A stretch of 46,246 nucleotides of DNA from JAUXFK01 sp034189035. GTDB lineage: Bacteria > Desulfobacterota > UBA8473. The DNA lies in NCBI GenBank assembly GCA_034189035.1, contig JAXHVA010000031.1, positions 1 to 46,246 on the forward strand. Direction: 5' to 3'. The notes under the pieces are model-generated. The model searched no databases. It saw only the letters and a list, made by a program, of their open reading frames with translations, and was not told the origin of the DNA. Below are positions 17,093-24,931 of this stretch, one piece after another (position 1 is the stretch's first letter; every line of letters starts with the position of its first letter). A program made the translations under genes and the position numbers.

Positions 17093-17154
17093 GGATTTCA
17101 AAGAACCTAAGTATTATAAGGTTTTAAGGAAACCTCTGTTAAATATAAACTCCC

Positions 17155-17805
17155 TTATCCGCCTTTTAACTTCTCAAACCACTCCCTCTCAACTCGTAGT
17201 GCATATGAAGGAACTGTATTGATTTTTCCAAAAAATGATGCATATATGGTAATCATAGAAGCCTTTTCTACGATCTCACAGGAGAGCAAGGCGCTTTTTA
17301 GGTCTTTTCCGACACCTACCATTCCATGATTAGCAAGAAGCACAGCATTCTTTACTCCCAATGCCTTTACAGTATTTACTGCTAATTGTTTAGTACCTGG
17401 AATGGCATATTCAGCCAATTCAACTTCGCCACCTACATAAACCATTAATTCGTCTATAACAGGAGGAATCCTATTTCCCGTGGATGCTATAGCACAGGCA
17501 AATACCGAATGAGTATGGACTATAGCTGAGATGTCTTTGCGAACCCTGTATACCTCTAAATGCATGGGAAGTTCTATGGATGGTTTCAGGCCTTTCGCAA
17601 TTACCTTACCTGTATAGTCTACTAAAACAATATCATCATCTCTCAATAAATTGTAATCCATACTCCTTGGTGTGATCGCTATCATGTTATGTTCAGAAAC
17701 CCTGGCACTACAGTTACCCATAGTTCCAAGCACAAGCCCTCTCTTTAACATTTCCACACTTACACGTCGAACATCTTCTTTTATTCTTTTTATTATTTCC
17801 ATCAT
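17155..17805 (-). CDS. Class II aldolase/adducin family protein (FucA-like)
   Basis: Zinc-dependent aldolase of the L-fuculose-phosphate aldolase family, about 216 residues from the ATG at 17805, which has AAGGA upstream. An earlier in-frame ATG at 17841 adds 12 unusual residues. Seen are the phosphate/N-terminal loop LGTMGNCSARV, SIELPMHLEVYR with the catalytic Glu, the metal ligands HTHS and LLANHGMVG, and a C-terminal helical region. The substrate could be fuculose-, ribulose- or rhamnulose-phosphate, or methylthioribulose-phosphate; neighbours do not decide. It is convergent with the ComEA-like gene. Confidence 0.9.
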   Translation of the reverse strand: MMEIIKRIKEDVRRVSVEMLKRGLVLGTMGNCSARVSEHNMIAITPRSMDYNLLRDDDIVLVDYTGKVIAKGLKPSIELPMHLEVYRVRKDISAIVHTHSVFACAIASTGNRIPPVIDELMVYVGGEVELAEYAIPGTKQLAVNTVKALGVKNAVLLANHGMVGVGKDLKSALLSCEIVEKASMITIYASFFGKINTVPSYALRVEREWFEKLKGG

Positions 17806-18028
17806 GTTTTCCTTCTTAATAAAAGGGAGTGTATGCCCCATCTATCTCAATAAAAAGTAACGAGAGAATATCCAAGGTTCACACCTTGTTGTACAAGATA
17901 ATAAGAAAGCAAAACAAAACTCTATAAATTTTTTTGTTATTTAATCAAATAACGAAGCATAAGTAGCTATTTATCTAGAGTAGGATGTTTTGTCAGGAAA
18001 GTTTTTATCAATTCCAATGAAAAAAGTA

Positions 18029-18058
18029 TTGACAATAAACCAATTATAGTATTATACT
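18029..18058 (+). promoter_or_regulatory. Sigma-70 promoter of the initiator tRNA
   Basis: A perfect TTGACA, an 18-base spacer and TATACT lie 13 bases before the mature 5' end of the tRNA. No other gene lies between 17842 and 18070. Confidence 0.8.
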
Positions 18059-18070
18059 ATAAAATTATAT

Positions 18071-18147
<77 letters not shown>

Positions 18148-18155
18148 AGAATACT

Positions 18156-18190
18156 AAAGGGGTTAACCGATTAGAGTTAACCCTTTTTTT
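18156..18190 (+). terminator. Rho-independent terminator of the initiator tRNA
   Basis: The stem GGGTTAAC/GTTAACCC with an 8-base loop, flanked by A and T runs, ends in seven or more T. It sits 8 bases after the tRNA CCA end. Confidence 0.9.
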
Positions 18191-18257
18191 ATACACCTTT
18201 TTTTTATCATTATTTCGAAACGGCCCATTTATTCACCTTCTTCACATATGGTTTTAA

Positions 18258-18938
18258 TCACAATGATGGTTGAAACTTCGCCTGTTTTGAAAGTATAAGA
18301 AGGCCTCTCTTTTCATTCAAGTAAGGTAGATGAAGCTCAACCGTATTAATGACTCTTAATTTTAATCGAGACAACGTTTCTTTATTACGTGCCAGTTCCA
18401 TTTTTGCCATTCTCCCACGCATGGCTATTAGAAGCCCATCTTTTTTTACATATGGTATGCCTGTTGTACAAAACTTTTCAAGATTTGAAACTCCTCTGGA
18501 AATGACCACATCGAATGATAATCCCATACTTTCGAGCATATCCTTATCTTCAGCCCTTCCAATTACTGATTTTATCCTATTCAATTGAAGAGTTCTTATA
18601 GTGTGTTTTTGAAAATTTGCCCTTTTCAGTCTCGAATCGAGTAGAGTTACATATAATGATGGGCTTGCAATCTTCAAAGGTATACCAGGGAATCCTCCAC
18701 CTGAACCAATGTCCAATAGAGAAGAATCATCAGGTATATACTTCAAGGGGGTAAGGGAATCAACAAAGTGTTTGATTAAAATATCGATATCATCGAATAG
18801 GGCGGTGATGTTTATTTTCGAGTTCCATCTCTTTAACTCCGTTAAGTAAGCTCTGAACAGTTCAATCTCCCTGGGAGTCAGAGATACTCCTACCTCCTTA
18901 GCTCCAGTATAAAAGACTTCCCAAATAGATTCGTCCAA
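18258..18938 (-). CDS. rsmG: 16S rRNA (guanine-N7)-methyltransferase RsmG
   Basis: SAM-dependent methyltransferase for G527 of 16S rRNA, 226 residues. It has the family N-terminal helix region (RAYLTELKRWNSKINITA), the SAM-binding motif LLDIGSGGGFPGIPLKI, the acidic segment VTLLDSRLKRANF, and the catalytic/substrate region DVVISRGVSNLEKF. The start appears to be TTG with a weak ribosome site; it begins 6 bp after the MBL-fold gene ends and probably depends on translation coupling. The usual partner mnmG is not beside it. Confidence 0.95.
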   Translation of the reverse strand: MDESIWEVFYTGAKEVGVSLTPREIELFRAYLTELKRWNSKINITALFDDIDILIKHFVDSLTPLKYIPDDSSLLDIGSGGGFPGIPLKIASPSLYVTLLDSRLKRANFQKHTIRTLQLNRIKSVIGRAEDKDMLESMGLSFDVVISRGVSNLEKFCTTGIPYVKKDGLLIAMRGRMAKMELARNKETLSRLKLRVINTVELHLPYLNEKRGLLILSKQAKFQPSL

Positions 18939-18944
18939 GATTAT

Positions 18945-19937
18945 TTACCAGACACTGTAAAAGACAATATCTTCTTTAATATTTGTTGTTACTATCCCTT
19001 CGGTGAGCAGCAGCTCAAGATGTGCTAGTGTTTCCCATATCGCCATCCGTTTGTCCATAGGAGAAAGAGAGCCAAAAGTCGTTTCTCTTCCGTCTATTAT
19101 CCATGGAATATGAAAAGCCATATCAAAGGCTGTCATTGGTTCAGCCCCCAAAGCCCTCATGATGTTCTTCTTTCGCTTCTCGTGATGATGGAGCAATTCT
19201 TCTATTCTCTTTGCAAGACCATTGAATACCCATTCATGAGCAGGCAAAACAATATCAACATCTAAATGCTCCATACTATTTAAAGAAGCGAGATAGGCTC
19301 CCAAAGGATTTTCTCCAGACCAAGGGCCCAAACCGATATTGGGTGTAATATGTGGTAATATATGGTCTCCCGAGATCAATATTTTTTTATTTGGCTCATA
19401 GAGGCAGATATGACCAGGGGAATGCCCGGGTGTCCATATTACTTCGAAATCAAATATCCCTGTGGAGATATTCTCATTACCGTTCAGAAATACATCGGCC
19501 AGCACAAAGGAACTTACAGCCTTGAGCCCTGGTGATGCTTCCAAAAGCTGGGGTAACTCATCATCAAAGGCCCCGTTCTTGATCAGCCACTTTGCTATTA
19601 CATGTAATAAATCATCAGTAGTTTCAATCCTGTGCTCGCTATATCGCATCTCTTTTTTATGCAAAATCACCTTCGCCTTTGAACGTTCCCTGATTTCACC
19701 TGCCAAGCCGTAATGGTCAGGATGAGCATGAGTAATTACAATCTCTTTAATATCTGAAAAATCGAGTCCTATTTCCTGAAGTCCTTCTGTTAAGGCATTA
19801 AGGGCCTCAGGTGTATTCCATCCAGTATCAACCATCAACCAGCCATTTTCTTTCTGAATAATATATGAGTTAAGGTACACTCTGTCACTTGTTGGATTAG
19901 GCACCTTTATTTGATAAAGCCCTGTCATGATCTTCAT
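18945..19937 (-). CDS. MBL-fold metallo-hydrolase
   Basis: Metallo-beta-lactamase fold hydrolase of 330 residues. Metal-binding motifs: ITHAHPDHYGLAG (HxHxDH), WTPGHSPGHICLYE (third His), ILISGDHILP (Asp) and VLPAHEW (final His). A C-terminal helical extension (HHHEKRKKNI to AHLELLL) is shared with the decayed paralogue next to it and is typical of the glyoxalase-II/LACTB2-like group. A substrate cannot be named. AAGGAG eight bases before the ATG supports the start. Confidence 0.88.
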   Translation of the reverse strand: MKIMTGLYQIKVPNPTSDRVYLNSYIIQKENGWLMVDTGWNTPEALNALTEGLQEIGLDFSDIKEIVITHAHPDHYGLAGEIRERSKAKVILHKKEMRYSEHRIETTDDLLHVIAKWLIKNGAFDDELPQLLEASPGLKAVSSFVLADVFLNGNENISTGIFDFEVIWTPGHSPGHICLYEPNKKILISGDHILPHITPNIGLGPWSGENPLGAYLASLNSMEHLDVDIVLPAHEWVFNGLAKRIEELLHHHEKRKKNIMRALGAEPMTAFDMAFHIPWIIDGRETTFGSLSPMDKRMAIWETLAHLELLLTEGIVTTNIKEDIVFYSVW

Positions 19938-19977
19938 TGTTTCTTCTCCTTAATGTCTGTAAAATGCAACACCTTCT

Positions 19978-20941
19978 TTAAATATCCTTTTCACCTTCCC
20001 TTCCATTCGAAAGGTATTCAAGGTGGGCCAGGGTATCTCCTGTCGCTATTCCCCTGTCAAACACAGCCAACTCAGCAAAACAAACCACCTTGCCTCTCTC
20101 AGTTTCCAGTATCCATAGTATCTTTGATGCTACCTGGTAAGCTGTATTTTCTTTGTCTCTAATAGCATTCAGAATATCATAAACTCTCTGTTCATGATGA
20201 GAAAACAATTTCCCAACCCTTTTGTGTAAATCTGTAAAGATATTCTCATGTGCTGGCAGGAGAAGGTCAACATCGAGTCTGTCAATATCTTTTAGTGAAG
20301 CAAGATAGCCCTTTAAAGGATTCTCCGAAGAGTATGGATGCATAATGATTTTAGAGTAATAATCGGCAGTATGTGGCCTCCAGAAAGCAGGATCTTTTTA
20401 TTCGGCTCATAGAAGCAGATTGCCACGAAGAATGGCCCGATGTCCAGATTACCTCGAAATTAAACAGGCCGGTCTTGATTATCTCTCAGCCTTTGAGTAT
20501 TATATCAGGTGGATCGATGGGGAAAATAAGGCTGCGGCCAATAGAGAATGATTCCAGCAATATGGAGGATTCGTTCCCAGGAATGGCATTGCACCTCATT
20601 TGTTCTGCTATCTGAACCGGGTGATCTTCTATATAAAGAGATATTGCCTCAATAAAGGAAAGCTCATTTTCATGAAAAGCGGTCTTGGCTCTAGAGAGTT
20701 TTTTTAGTCTACCTATCAGTCCATAGTGGTCAATATGGGTATGCGTAATTACTATCTGATCGATTGCATCAAATTCCGGCCCCTTCTCCTTGAACTGCTC
20801 TTTTATGCATCAAAAGCCTCAAGAATAATCTCAACCTGTATCGATTAATAGATTTCCTTGCACTAGATAGGCCTTGAGGGGCTCTATGAGACTGTTGGAG
20901 ATCGACACCTCTATTCGAAAAATACCAAGCACGATTTCCAT
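19978..20941 (-). pseudogene. Decayed paralogue of the adjacent MBL-fold hydrolase
   Basis: Minus-strand translation from an ATG at 20941 (AGGAG upstream) follows the neighbouring MBL protein along its whole length but needs several frame changes. A frameshift follows LLIDTG, a second comes at the end of EIILEAFDA, a TGA falls in the segment before IIKTGLFNFEVIW, and further shifts come near GHS and after GGHILP. Preserved pieces include ITHTHIDHYGL, FEVIWTSGHS, YEPNKKILLSGGHILP and an open 121-codon C-terminal part (20343-19978) with LLPAHENIF. It is a degraded duplicate and the tail alone is not a functional enzyme. Confidence 0.88.
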
Positions 20942-20965
20942 AGACTTTCTCCTGTCTTCTCAAAT

Positions 20966-21370
20966 TTATTTTTCATGCTTCAGCTTTGTGGAATAATTCT
21001 TTTCAATCAATTTTTTATAGTAGAATTGCTCTTTTCCTAAGGGAATGGGGCCTTTTCTCATAAGGTTAAATTCCATTATCTTCATGTTTAATATCTTAAT
21101 TTTTTCATATCTTTCCCTATCATCTGTAATAGAAGAAAGAAGCGCTTCGATGCTTTGGATCTTTTTAGCTAATTCAACCTCGGGTGGAAGAACATTTGCG
21201 TTTTTGAGTATTTTATATGCAGTCCTTAATTCCTCAGGAATACGGGAATCAGATTCGAGATTGAGAGGCTTCCCCTTACCAGACAAGTTATCAAACTCAC
21301 CTTTTTTATACGCCTCTATTATCTTCCTTTCTGCAATCCTTTGAATAGCACTTAAACCATCTAAGAGCAA
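20966..21370 (-). CDS. DUF1992 (DnaJ homologue subfamily C member 28-like) protein
   Basis: Small conserved protein with the DUF1992 core: LSAIQRIAERKIIEAYKKGE, FDNLSGKGKPLNLE, PEELRTAYKILKNANVLPPEV, then a helical tail. TTG at 21370, just after GGAGGGGAAT, gives the typical short N-terminus. A longer in-frame form reaching 21433 adds 21 hydrophobic residues not seen in the family. Function is unknown; the name comes from a shared domain and no J domain is present. The stretch 21371-21708 holds no gene apart from a terminator. Confidence 0.85.
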   Translation of the reverse strand: MLLDGLSAIQRIAERKIIEAYKKGEFDNLSGKGKPLNLESDSRIPEELRTAYKILKNANVLPPEVELAKKIQSIEALLSSITDDRERYEKIKILNMKIMEFNLMRKGPIPLGKEQFYYKKLIEKNYSTKLKHEK

Positions 21371-21596
21371 ATTCCCCTCCGAAAAGTATATCTGTAACAA
21401 TAAAAGTATATATTGATATAATGTGAAAGGCAAGGAGAAACTAAGGGAAGGAGATATCTTTAGATGAAGACATGTTGAAAGCTGAATATAATGAAGTTAT
21501 TCTTAGCAAGGTGTTTGTAGGTAAAAAACTCGGCCATTAGCACCATAAAACATTTTGATGACAGCCCATTGGAATTTCCGTTTGGCTAACAGCCCG

Positions 21597-21658
21597 AAAA
21601 AGAAAAGGGGTGCACAGGGAGCCACCTTGTTATTGTTTTCTCATTCACTGTGTACCCC
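21597..21658 (-). terminator. Terminator downstream of the dehydratase genes
   Basis: On the minus strand an 11-bp stem (GGGGTACACAG with CTGTGCACCCC, one G-U) with a 30-base loop is followed by TTTTCTTTTT. It lies about 50 bp after the stop of the last dehydratase gene. The long loop lowers confidence. Confidence 0.6.
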
Positions 21659-21708
21659 ATTTCAGTCTTCAAAAATTCTGGGAATCTAGGAGGATTGTTT
21701 CCCAGATA

Positions 21709-22977
21709 TCACCCTCGCAGCATCTTTTTTCTGCCATCCACCAACTCAAATAGGGCATTTATCCTTGTATCAACCTGTGCCTGAGAGAGAAACCTTGAGT
21801 CGACCATATCCGAATCAATAAGTATACCAGGAACTCCAACCTTCTTCTCCACATAGTTGACCATATCCTGCTGACCTATATTCCATGCCCTGCATGTTCT
21901 CGATGAAAGCATAATTAAGGCATCCAGTTTATATTCCTCCACTTTTTGGACAATAAATTCTTTTGCCTGCTGAGGGGTATTCTGGACGACCATCCCATGG
22001 GTATAGAGCTGTCTGACGTAGCCCTTCACAGGATCCGGCTCAGGTTCTATGGTCTCCGGGTGTGGGAAGAACTCCCAGGGGTATCTCCCGCAAATAGGTA
22101 ATGCTCCGTATTTATAAAAATTCCTGATGATGATACCTAGAAATGCCCACGGCAGCCATCCATCCCAGTACACCCTGTATCTCTCCGGTTCAATAGATGC
22201 TATGTTTTTTTCCGCCCGATCTTTTAGCTCTGCCAGGAGCTTCTCATAGTAAGGGATGGTCTCAGGATCACCCATCATATAGAAGACAGGGGCGATACTC
22301 ACTCCATAATCCCATAATGACCACGGAGACGGCTTCTTTCTGAAAAACTCCCAGCATTGATTCCTGATGGTTGCTACCTTCTTTAGAATCGTCAAGATCT
22401 CGGTCATCTTATCATAGTCAAAGGGTTTCTGGCAAATCTCCTCCAGTGTAGGTATGAGAATCTCCCTAAATTGCCTCTCCACATACCTCTCACACTGAGG
22501 AACGTCCTTCCAACTATTCGCGGGTGGGATATCAATGCCAACCACCCTTGTACCCATTCTGCGATGTAATGCTTCAGCATAATGTGACATCTCTGGGCAT
22601 GCTCTTCCATCTATCATTATGTCCGGCAAAGGCAATATGACATCTTCTCTAACAGGGATATTGTCTTTAACGGCTGCAGCCATGCCCATGTGTAACCTGT
22701 GGTATGAACAGGTATCCCGAAGTTCGCCAGCGGATTCTGCTATCTCAAACACTTCATCTGCAGCCCCTCTACCGGCACAGTAAGCAGCATAACCTGCCAT
22801 GAAATGGCACTTCATGCTCATTGCAAATGGAAAGATGAATAAAGGCCCGGAACACCATCCAACCTTTTCACCCTTGGTCTTTGCTTCTCTCAATTCCCTC
22901 CAATATCTGTCTACAAGAGGGCCAATGAGCCTTGTCGTCTCCAATCTGTTGATTGTGGATCTTTGTGTTTCAACCAT
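21709..22977 (-). CDS. 2-hydroxyacyl-CoA dehydratase/benzoyl-CoA reductase-type subunit (large)
   Basis: Member of the 2-hydroxyglutaryl-CoA dehydratase component D family (HgdAB, FldBC, BcrBC), which uses a [4Fe-4S] cluster and ketyl-radical chemistry. Seen are the N-terminal family segment GWCSGPLFIFPFAMSMKCHF, DTCSYHR, IDGRACPEMSHYAEAL, a long helical middle, SSRTCRAWNIGQQD and the late segment LIDSDMVDSRFLSQAQVDTR. The ATG at 22977 is preferred (AGGAGGAGGTG upstream); an earlier GTG overlaps that site. It follows the smaller subunit by 15 bp, so the two form a heterodimer. The activating ATPase (HgdC/BadG type) is not in the window. Substrate unknown. Confidence 0.87.
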   Translation of the reverse strand: MVETQRSTINRLETTRLIGPLVDRYWRELREAKTKGEKVGWCSGPLFIFPFAMSMKCHFMAGYAAYCAGRGAADEVFEIAESAGELRDTCSYHRLHMGMAAAVKDNIPVREDVILPLPDIMIDGRACPEMSHYAEALHRRMGTRVVGIDIPPANSWKDVPQCERYVERQFREILIPTLEEICQKPFDYDKMTEILTILKKVATIRNQCWEFFRKKPSPWSLWDYGVSIAPVFYMMGDPETIPYYEKLLAELKDRAEKNIASIEPERYRVYWDGWLPWAFLGIIIRNFYKYGALPICGRYPWEFFPHPETIEPEPDPVKGYVRQLYTHGMVVQNTPQQAKEFIVQKVEEYKLDALIMLSSRTCRAWNIGQQDMVNYVEKKVGVPGILIDSDMVDSRFLSQAQVDTRINALFELVDGRKKMLRG

Positions 22978-22992
22978 TTTAAACACCTCCTC

Positions 22993-24150
22993 CTATGTTC
23001 TCTCCATAATCTCCCTAAAAGATTGTAGCCTTGTTCTTGTCTGTTCTAATGAAACAATCTCATGTTCTACCTCAAGAAGAACTTCAGGGATATCAACCTC
23101 CCTGAGCTTATTGGTAATATCTGGGTAGTAACAAAGGTGAGGTGGACAGTACTTGATGAGAACTGAGATTACGCCTTTTGCATCACTCTTCTTTACAATA
23201 TCAATAATATAGCCTGTCCAATCTACCTTCCAATCGGCCTTTGTAGGGCATGGTGGGGTCTTCTTAAAATATTGGTCAGCAAATGCCCGTATTGGATCCT
23301 CACTCACCTCTACATCATTTAAAAATGATCTGGAACCGATGTAAAGGTCATCATCGACTACGGTCATATTCGTTTCCTCAATCAAATCCAATACACTGTA
23401 GTTTATTGTCTGACATAGTCCCCCTGTCAGTATTACTTTATGCTGGCCATTGGAAGTAGGTTTGACTGACTCGAGTTTCGTCAGAAGCCTTTCAAGCAGT
23501 ACATTATGCTCCTCTTTTGGCATTAACATACTGGAGTGAACTATAGCCATCATTTCTCTTGCCTTGAGAATCTCTCCCTTTTCCCTTCGTAAATCATATA
23601 GCTTACGTAAAAGCTTGCGGTTTTTGTTATATATTTCAATACTGTTGTTTAAGGCTTCCTTTGTAATCTTCAAATCGAAATGTTTCTCAATGCCCTCTTT
23701 TAGTCGGTCAAGATCCTCCATAAGAAAATCCAGCACTATTTGCGAAGGATATTCCCCTTTGACCCCATAAAAAGCCGCGGCAAAGTAAAGAAATTCCATA
23801 TAGGGGAAAGGGGCGTTCATCTCAATAGGAAAAGGCACCGCTGCTGCTGGCAAGCATTGCCTGAAGCATATGAGGCCATCCATAAAACTGAGCTTTACTT
23901 TTAGAACATCATCTATAAAGGAACGTGCTATACCGCAGTTATAAGGCGGGATATGAGAATGCGCCAATGTAACCGATTCATCTCCTCTCCACACACTGAC
24001 CGGAAGCATCCCCGCAGCATGTATTATCTCATGAGGAATATGCATTGGGAAAATTCCAATAACCTTCTTGTTATTCTTCTCCTTCCACTGAGAAATACTC
24101 GTATATGGGTCTGACGAATATTTCAGAAATCCCTCCATTATCTCTTCCAT
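22993..24150 (-). CDS. 2-hydroxyacyl-CoA dehydratase/benzoyl-CoA reductase-type subunit (small)
   Basis: Second subunit of the same family, BcrC/HgdB-like, 385 residues. The diagnostic stretch VIGIFPMHIPHEIIHAAGM appears at about 30-48, followed by candidate cluster ligands Cys72 (PPYNCGIARS), Cys95 and Cys99 (LICFRQC), a helical middle, VILTGGLCQTINYSVLDLIE, and the C-terminal KYCPPHLCYYPDI. AGGAGG nine bases before the ATG gives a strong start. An 18-codon frame with its own ribosome site sits immediately upstream. The family dehydrates (R)-2-hydroxyacyl-CoAs or reduces aromatic CoA esters; which applies here cannot be told. Confidence 0.87.
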   Translation of the reverse strand: MEEIMEGFLKYSSDPYTSISQWKEKNNKKVIGIFPMHIPHEIIHAAGMLPVSVWRGDESVTLAHSHIPPYNCGIARSFIDDVLKVKLSFMDGLICFRQCLPAAAVPFPIEMNAPFPYMEFLYFAAAFYGVKGEYPSQIVLDFLMEDLDRLKEGIEKHFDLKITKEALNNSIEIYNKNRKLLRKLYDLRREKGEILKAREMMAIVHSSMLMPKEEHNVLLERLLTKLESVKPTSNGQHKVILTGGLCQTINYSVLDLIEETNMTVVDDDLYIGSRSFLNDVEVSEDPIRAFADQYFKKTPPCPTKADWKVDWTGYIIDIVKKSDAKGVISVLIKYCPPHLCYYPDITNKLREVDIPEVLLEVEHEIVSLEQTRTRLQSFREIMERT

Positions 24151-24164
24151 GTAACCTTACCTCC

Positions 24165-24221
24165 TCATTTTTTTTGGTGTTTAATTAAGAACTCCTTAAA
24201 GGCCTTCATGTCTCCTTCCAT
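24165..24221 (-). CDS. Possible short leader ORF (18 residues)
   Basis: An ATG at 24221 sits nine bases after AGGAGGTGAT, an almost perfect anti-Shine-Dalgarno match, and encodes MEGDMKAFKEFLIKHQKK then TGA. The stop overlaps the ribosome site of the dehydratase subunit 14 bp further on. The signal strength argues for translation, perhaps as a coupling or leader peptide. It could also be a remnant of a longer gene. No homologue is recognised. Confidence 0.4.
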   Translation of the reverse strand: MEGDMKAFKEFLIKHQKK

Positions 24222-24236
24222 ACGCCATCACCTCCT

Positions 24237-24931
24237 AGCTCCACCTTACCCGGTATGGAAAACCAGGTAAAATGTGATATGAACATCTTAAGATCATCCT
24301 GCCTTAGTTCTCTTTTAAACATATTCACAAGGACCACATATGTTGTGGACACTCTTCCCTTAAAACACAATGGCAATTCTCACGTATTTAGCTTTGGAAA
24401 AAGCAAGTACTTATCTCTTTTTATTGTCTTAGAAAGCAGCGGTTAATGGGGATAACACATAGGATTATTGCACAGAAGTCAGCACAGGCCATAGTAGCGA
24501 AACGCTCTGGGTAATGCCCGGAACAAGATGAAAGGCCAAAAACAGAACAGGAAAGGTGACTCTATGAGTCCTCATGAAACGATGATTCCGAGGGGAGGAG
24601 TGAACATGGGCACGTCATTGAATCTTACATTTACAAAGAAAGTTCAATGCGTTTCTATATTTACAAAGATGGCAAACAAGAATATCAGAACCGATTTAAA
24701 TACTTATTAATTAATCTTTTTCATTGATTTTTAACGTATCTCGTACAAATTTAACTTTTTCTCAATGGATACTTCTCTCACCCAAGAGCCAGTTGTTTGT
24801 TCTCAGACATCAATACTAACTATTATAAATGTAAAATATTTTACAAGCAATACTTTTTAAAAGAAAATATCAATAGCATTTCACTGTGTCCGGTTTGTGA
24901 GTTATCTATAAATTGATACGAGGGTTTGGCA
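24237..24931. other. Long intergenic region without recognisable gene
   Basis: About 700 bp with only short frames and no recognised domain. It contains a 16-bp perfect palindrome TGTAAAATATTTTACA at 24830-24845 and a GGGGAGGAGTG-ATG signal near 24590-24608 that opens only a short frame. It may hold decayed genes, but nothing can be named. Confidence 0.5.

Noticed and set aside
20769..20963. TGA codons inside the decayed MBL gene might be selenocysteine or recoded sites
   Set aside because: The TGAs near the N-terminus disappear once frameshifts are accounted for, no selenocysteine element is seen, and the copy has several other lesions.
21637..21652. 16-base string TTTCTCATTCACTGTG repeated exactly at 31366-31381
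   Set aside because: The flanks do not align convincingly. The first copy is part of a terminator loop and stem, so it is not enough to define a repeat family.
24480..24720. Possible group II intron or reverse-transcriptase leader, judged from short frames with GGGGAGGAGTG before ATG
   Set aside because: No reverse-transcriptase domain, no domain V-like hairpin and no second boundary could be seen; the resemblance is impressionistic.
24884..24900. CACTGTGTCCGGTTTG resembles the end of the 171-bp element at 31411
   Set aside because: It lacks the second end, a target duplication and internal similarity.
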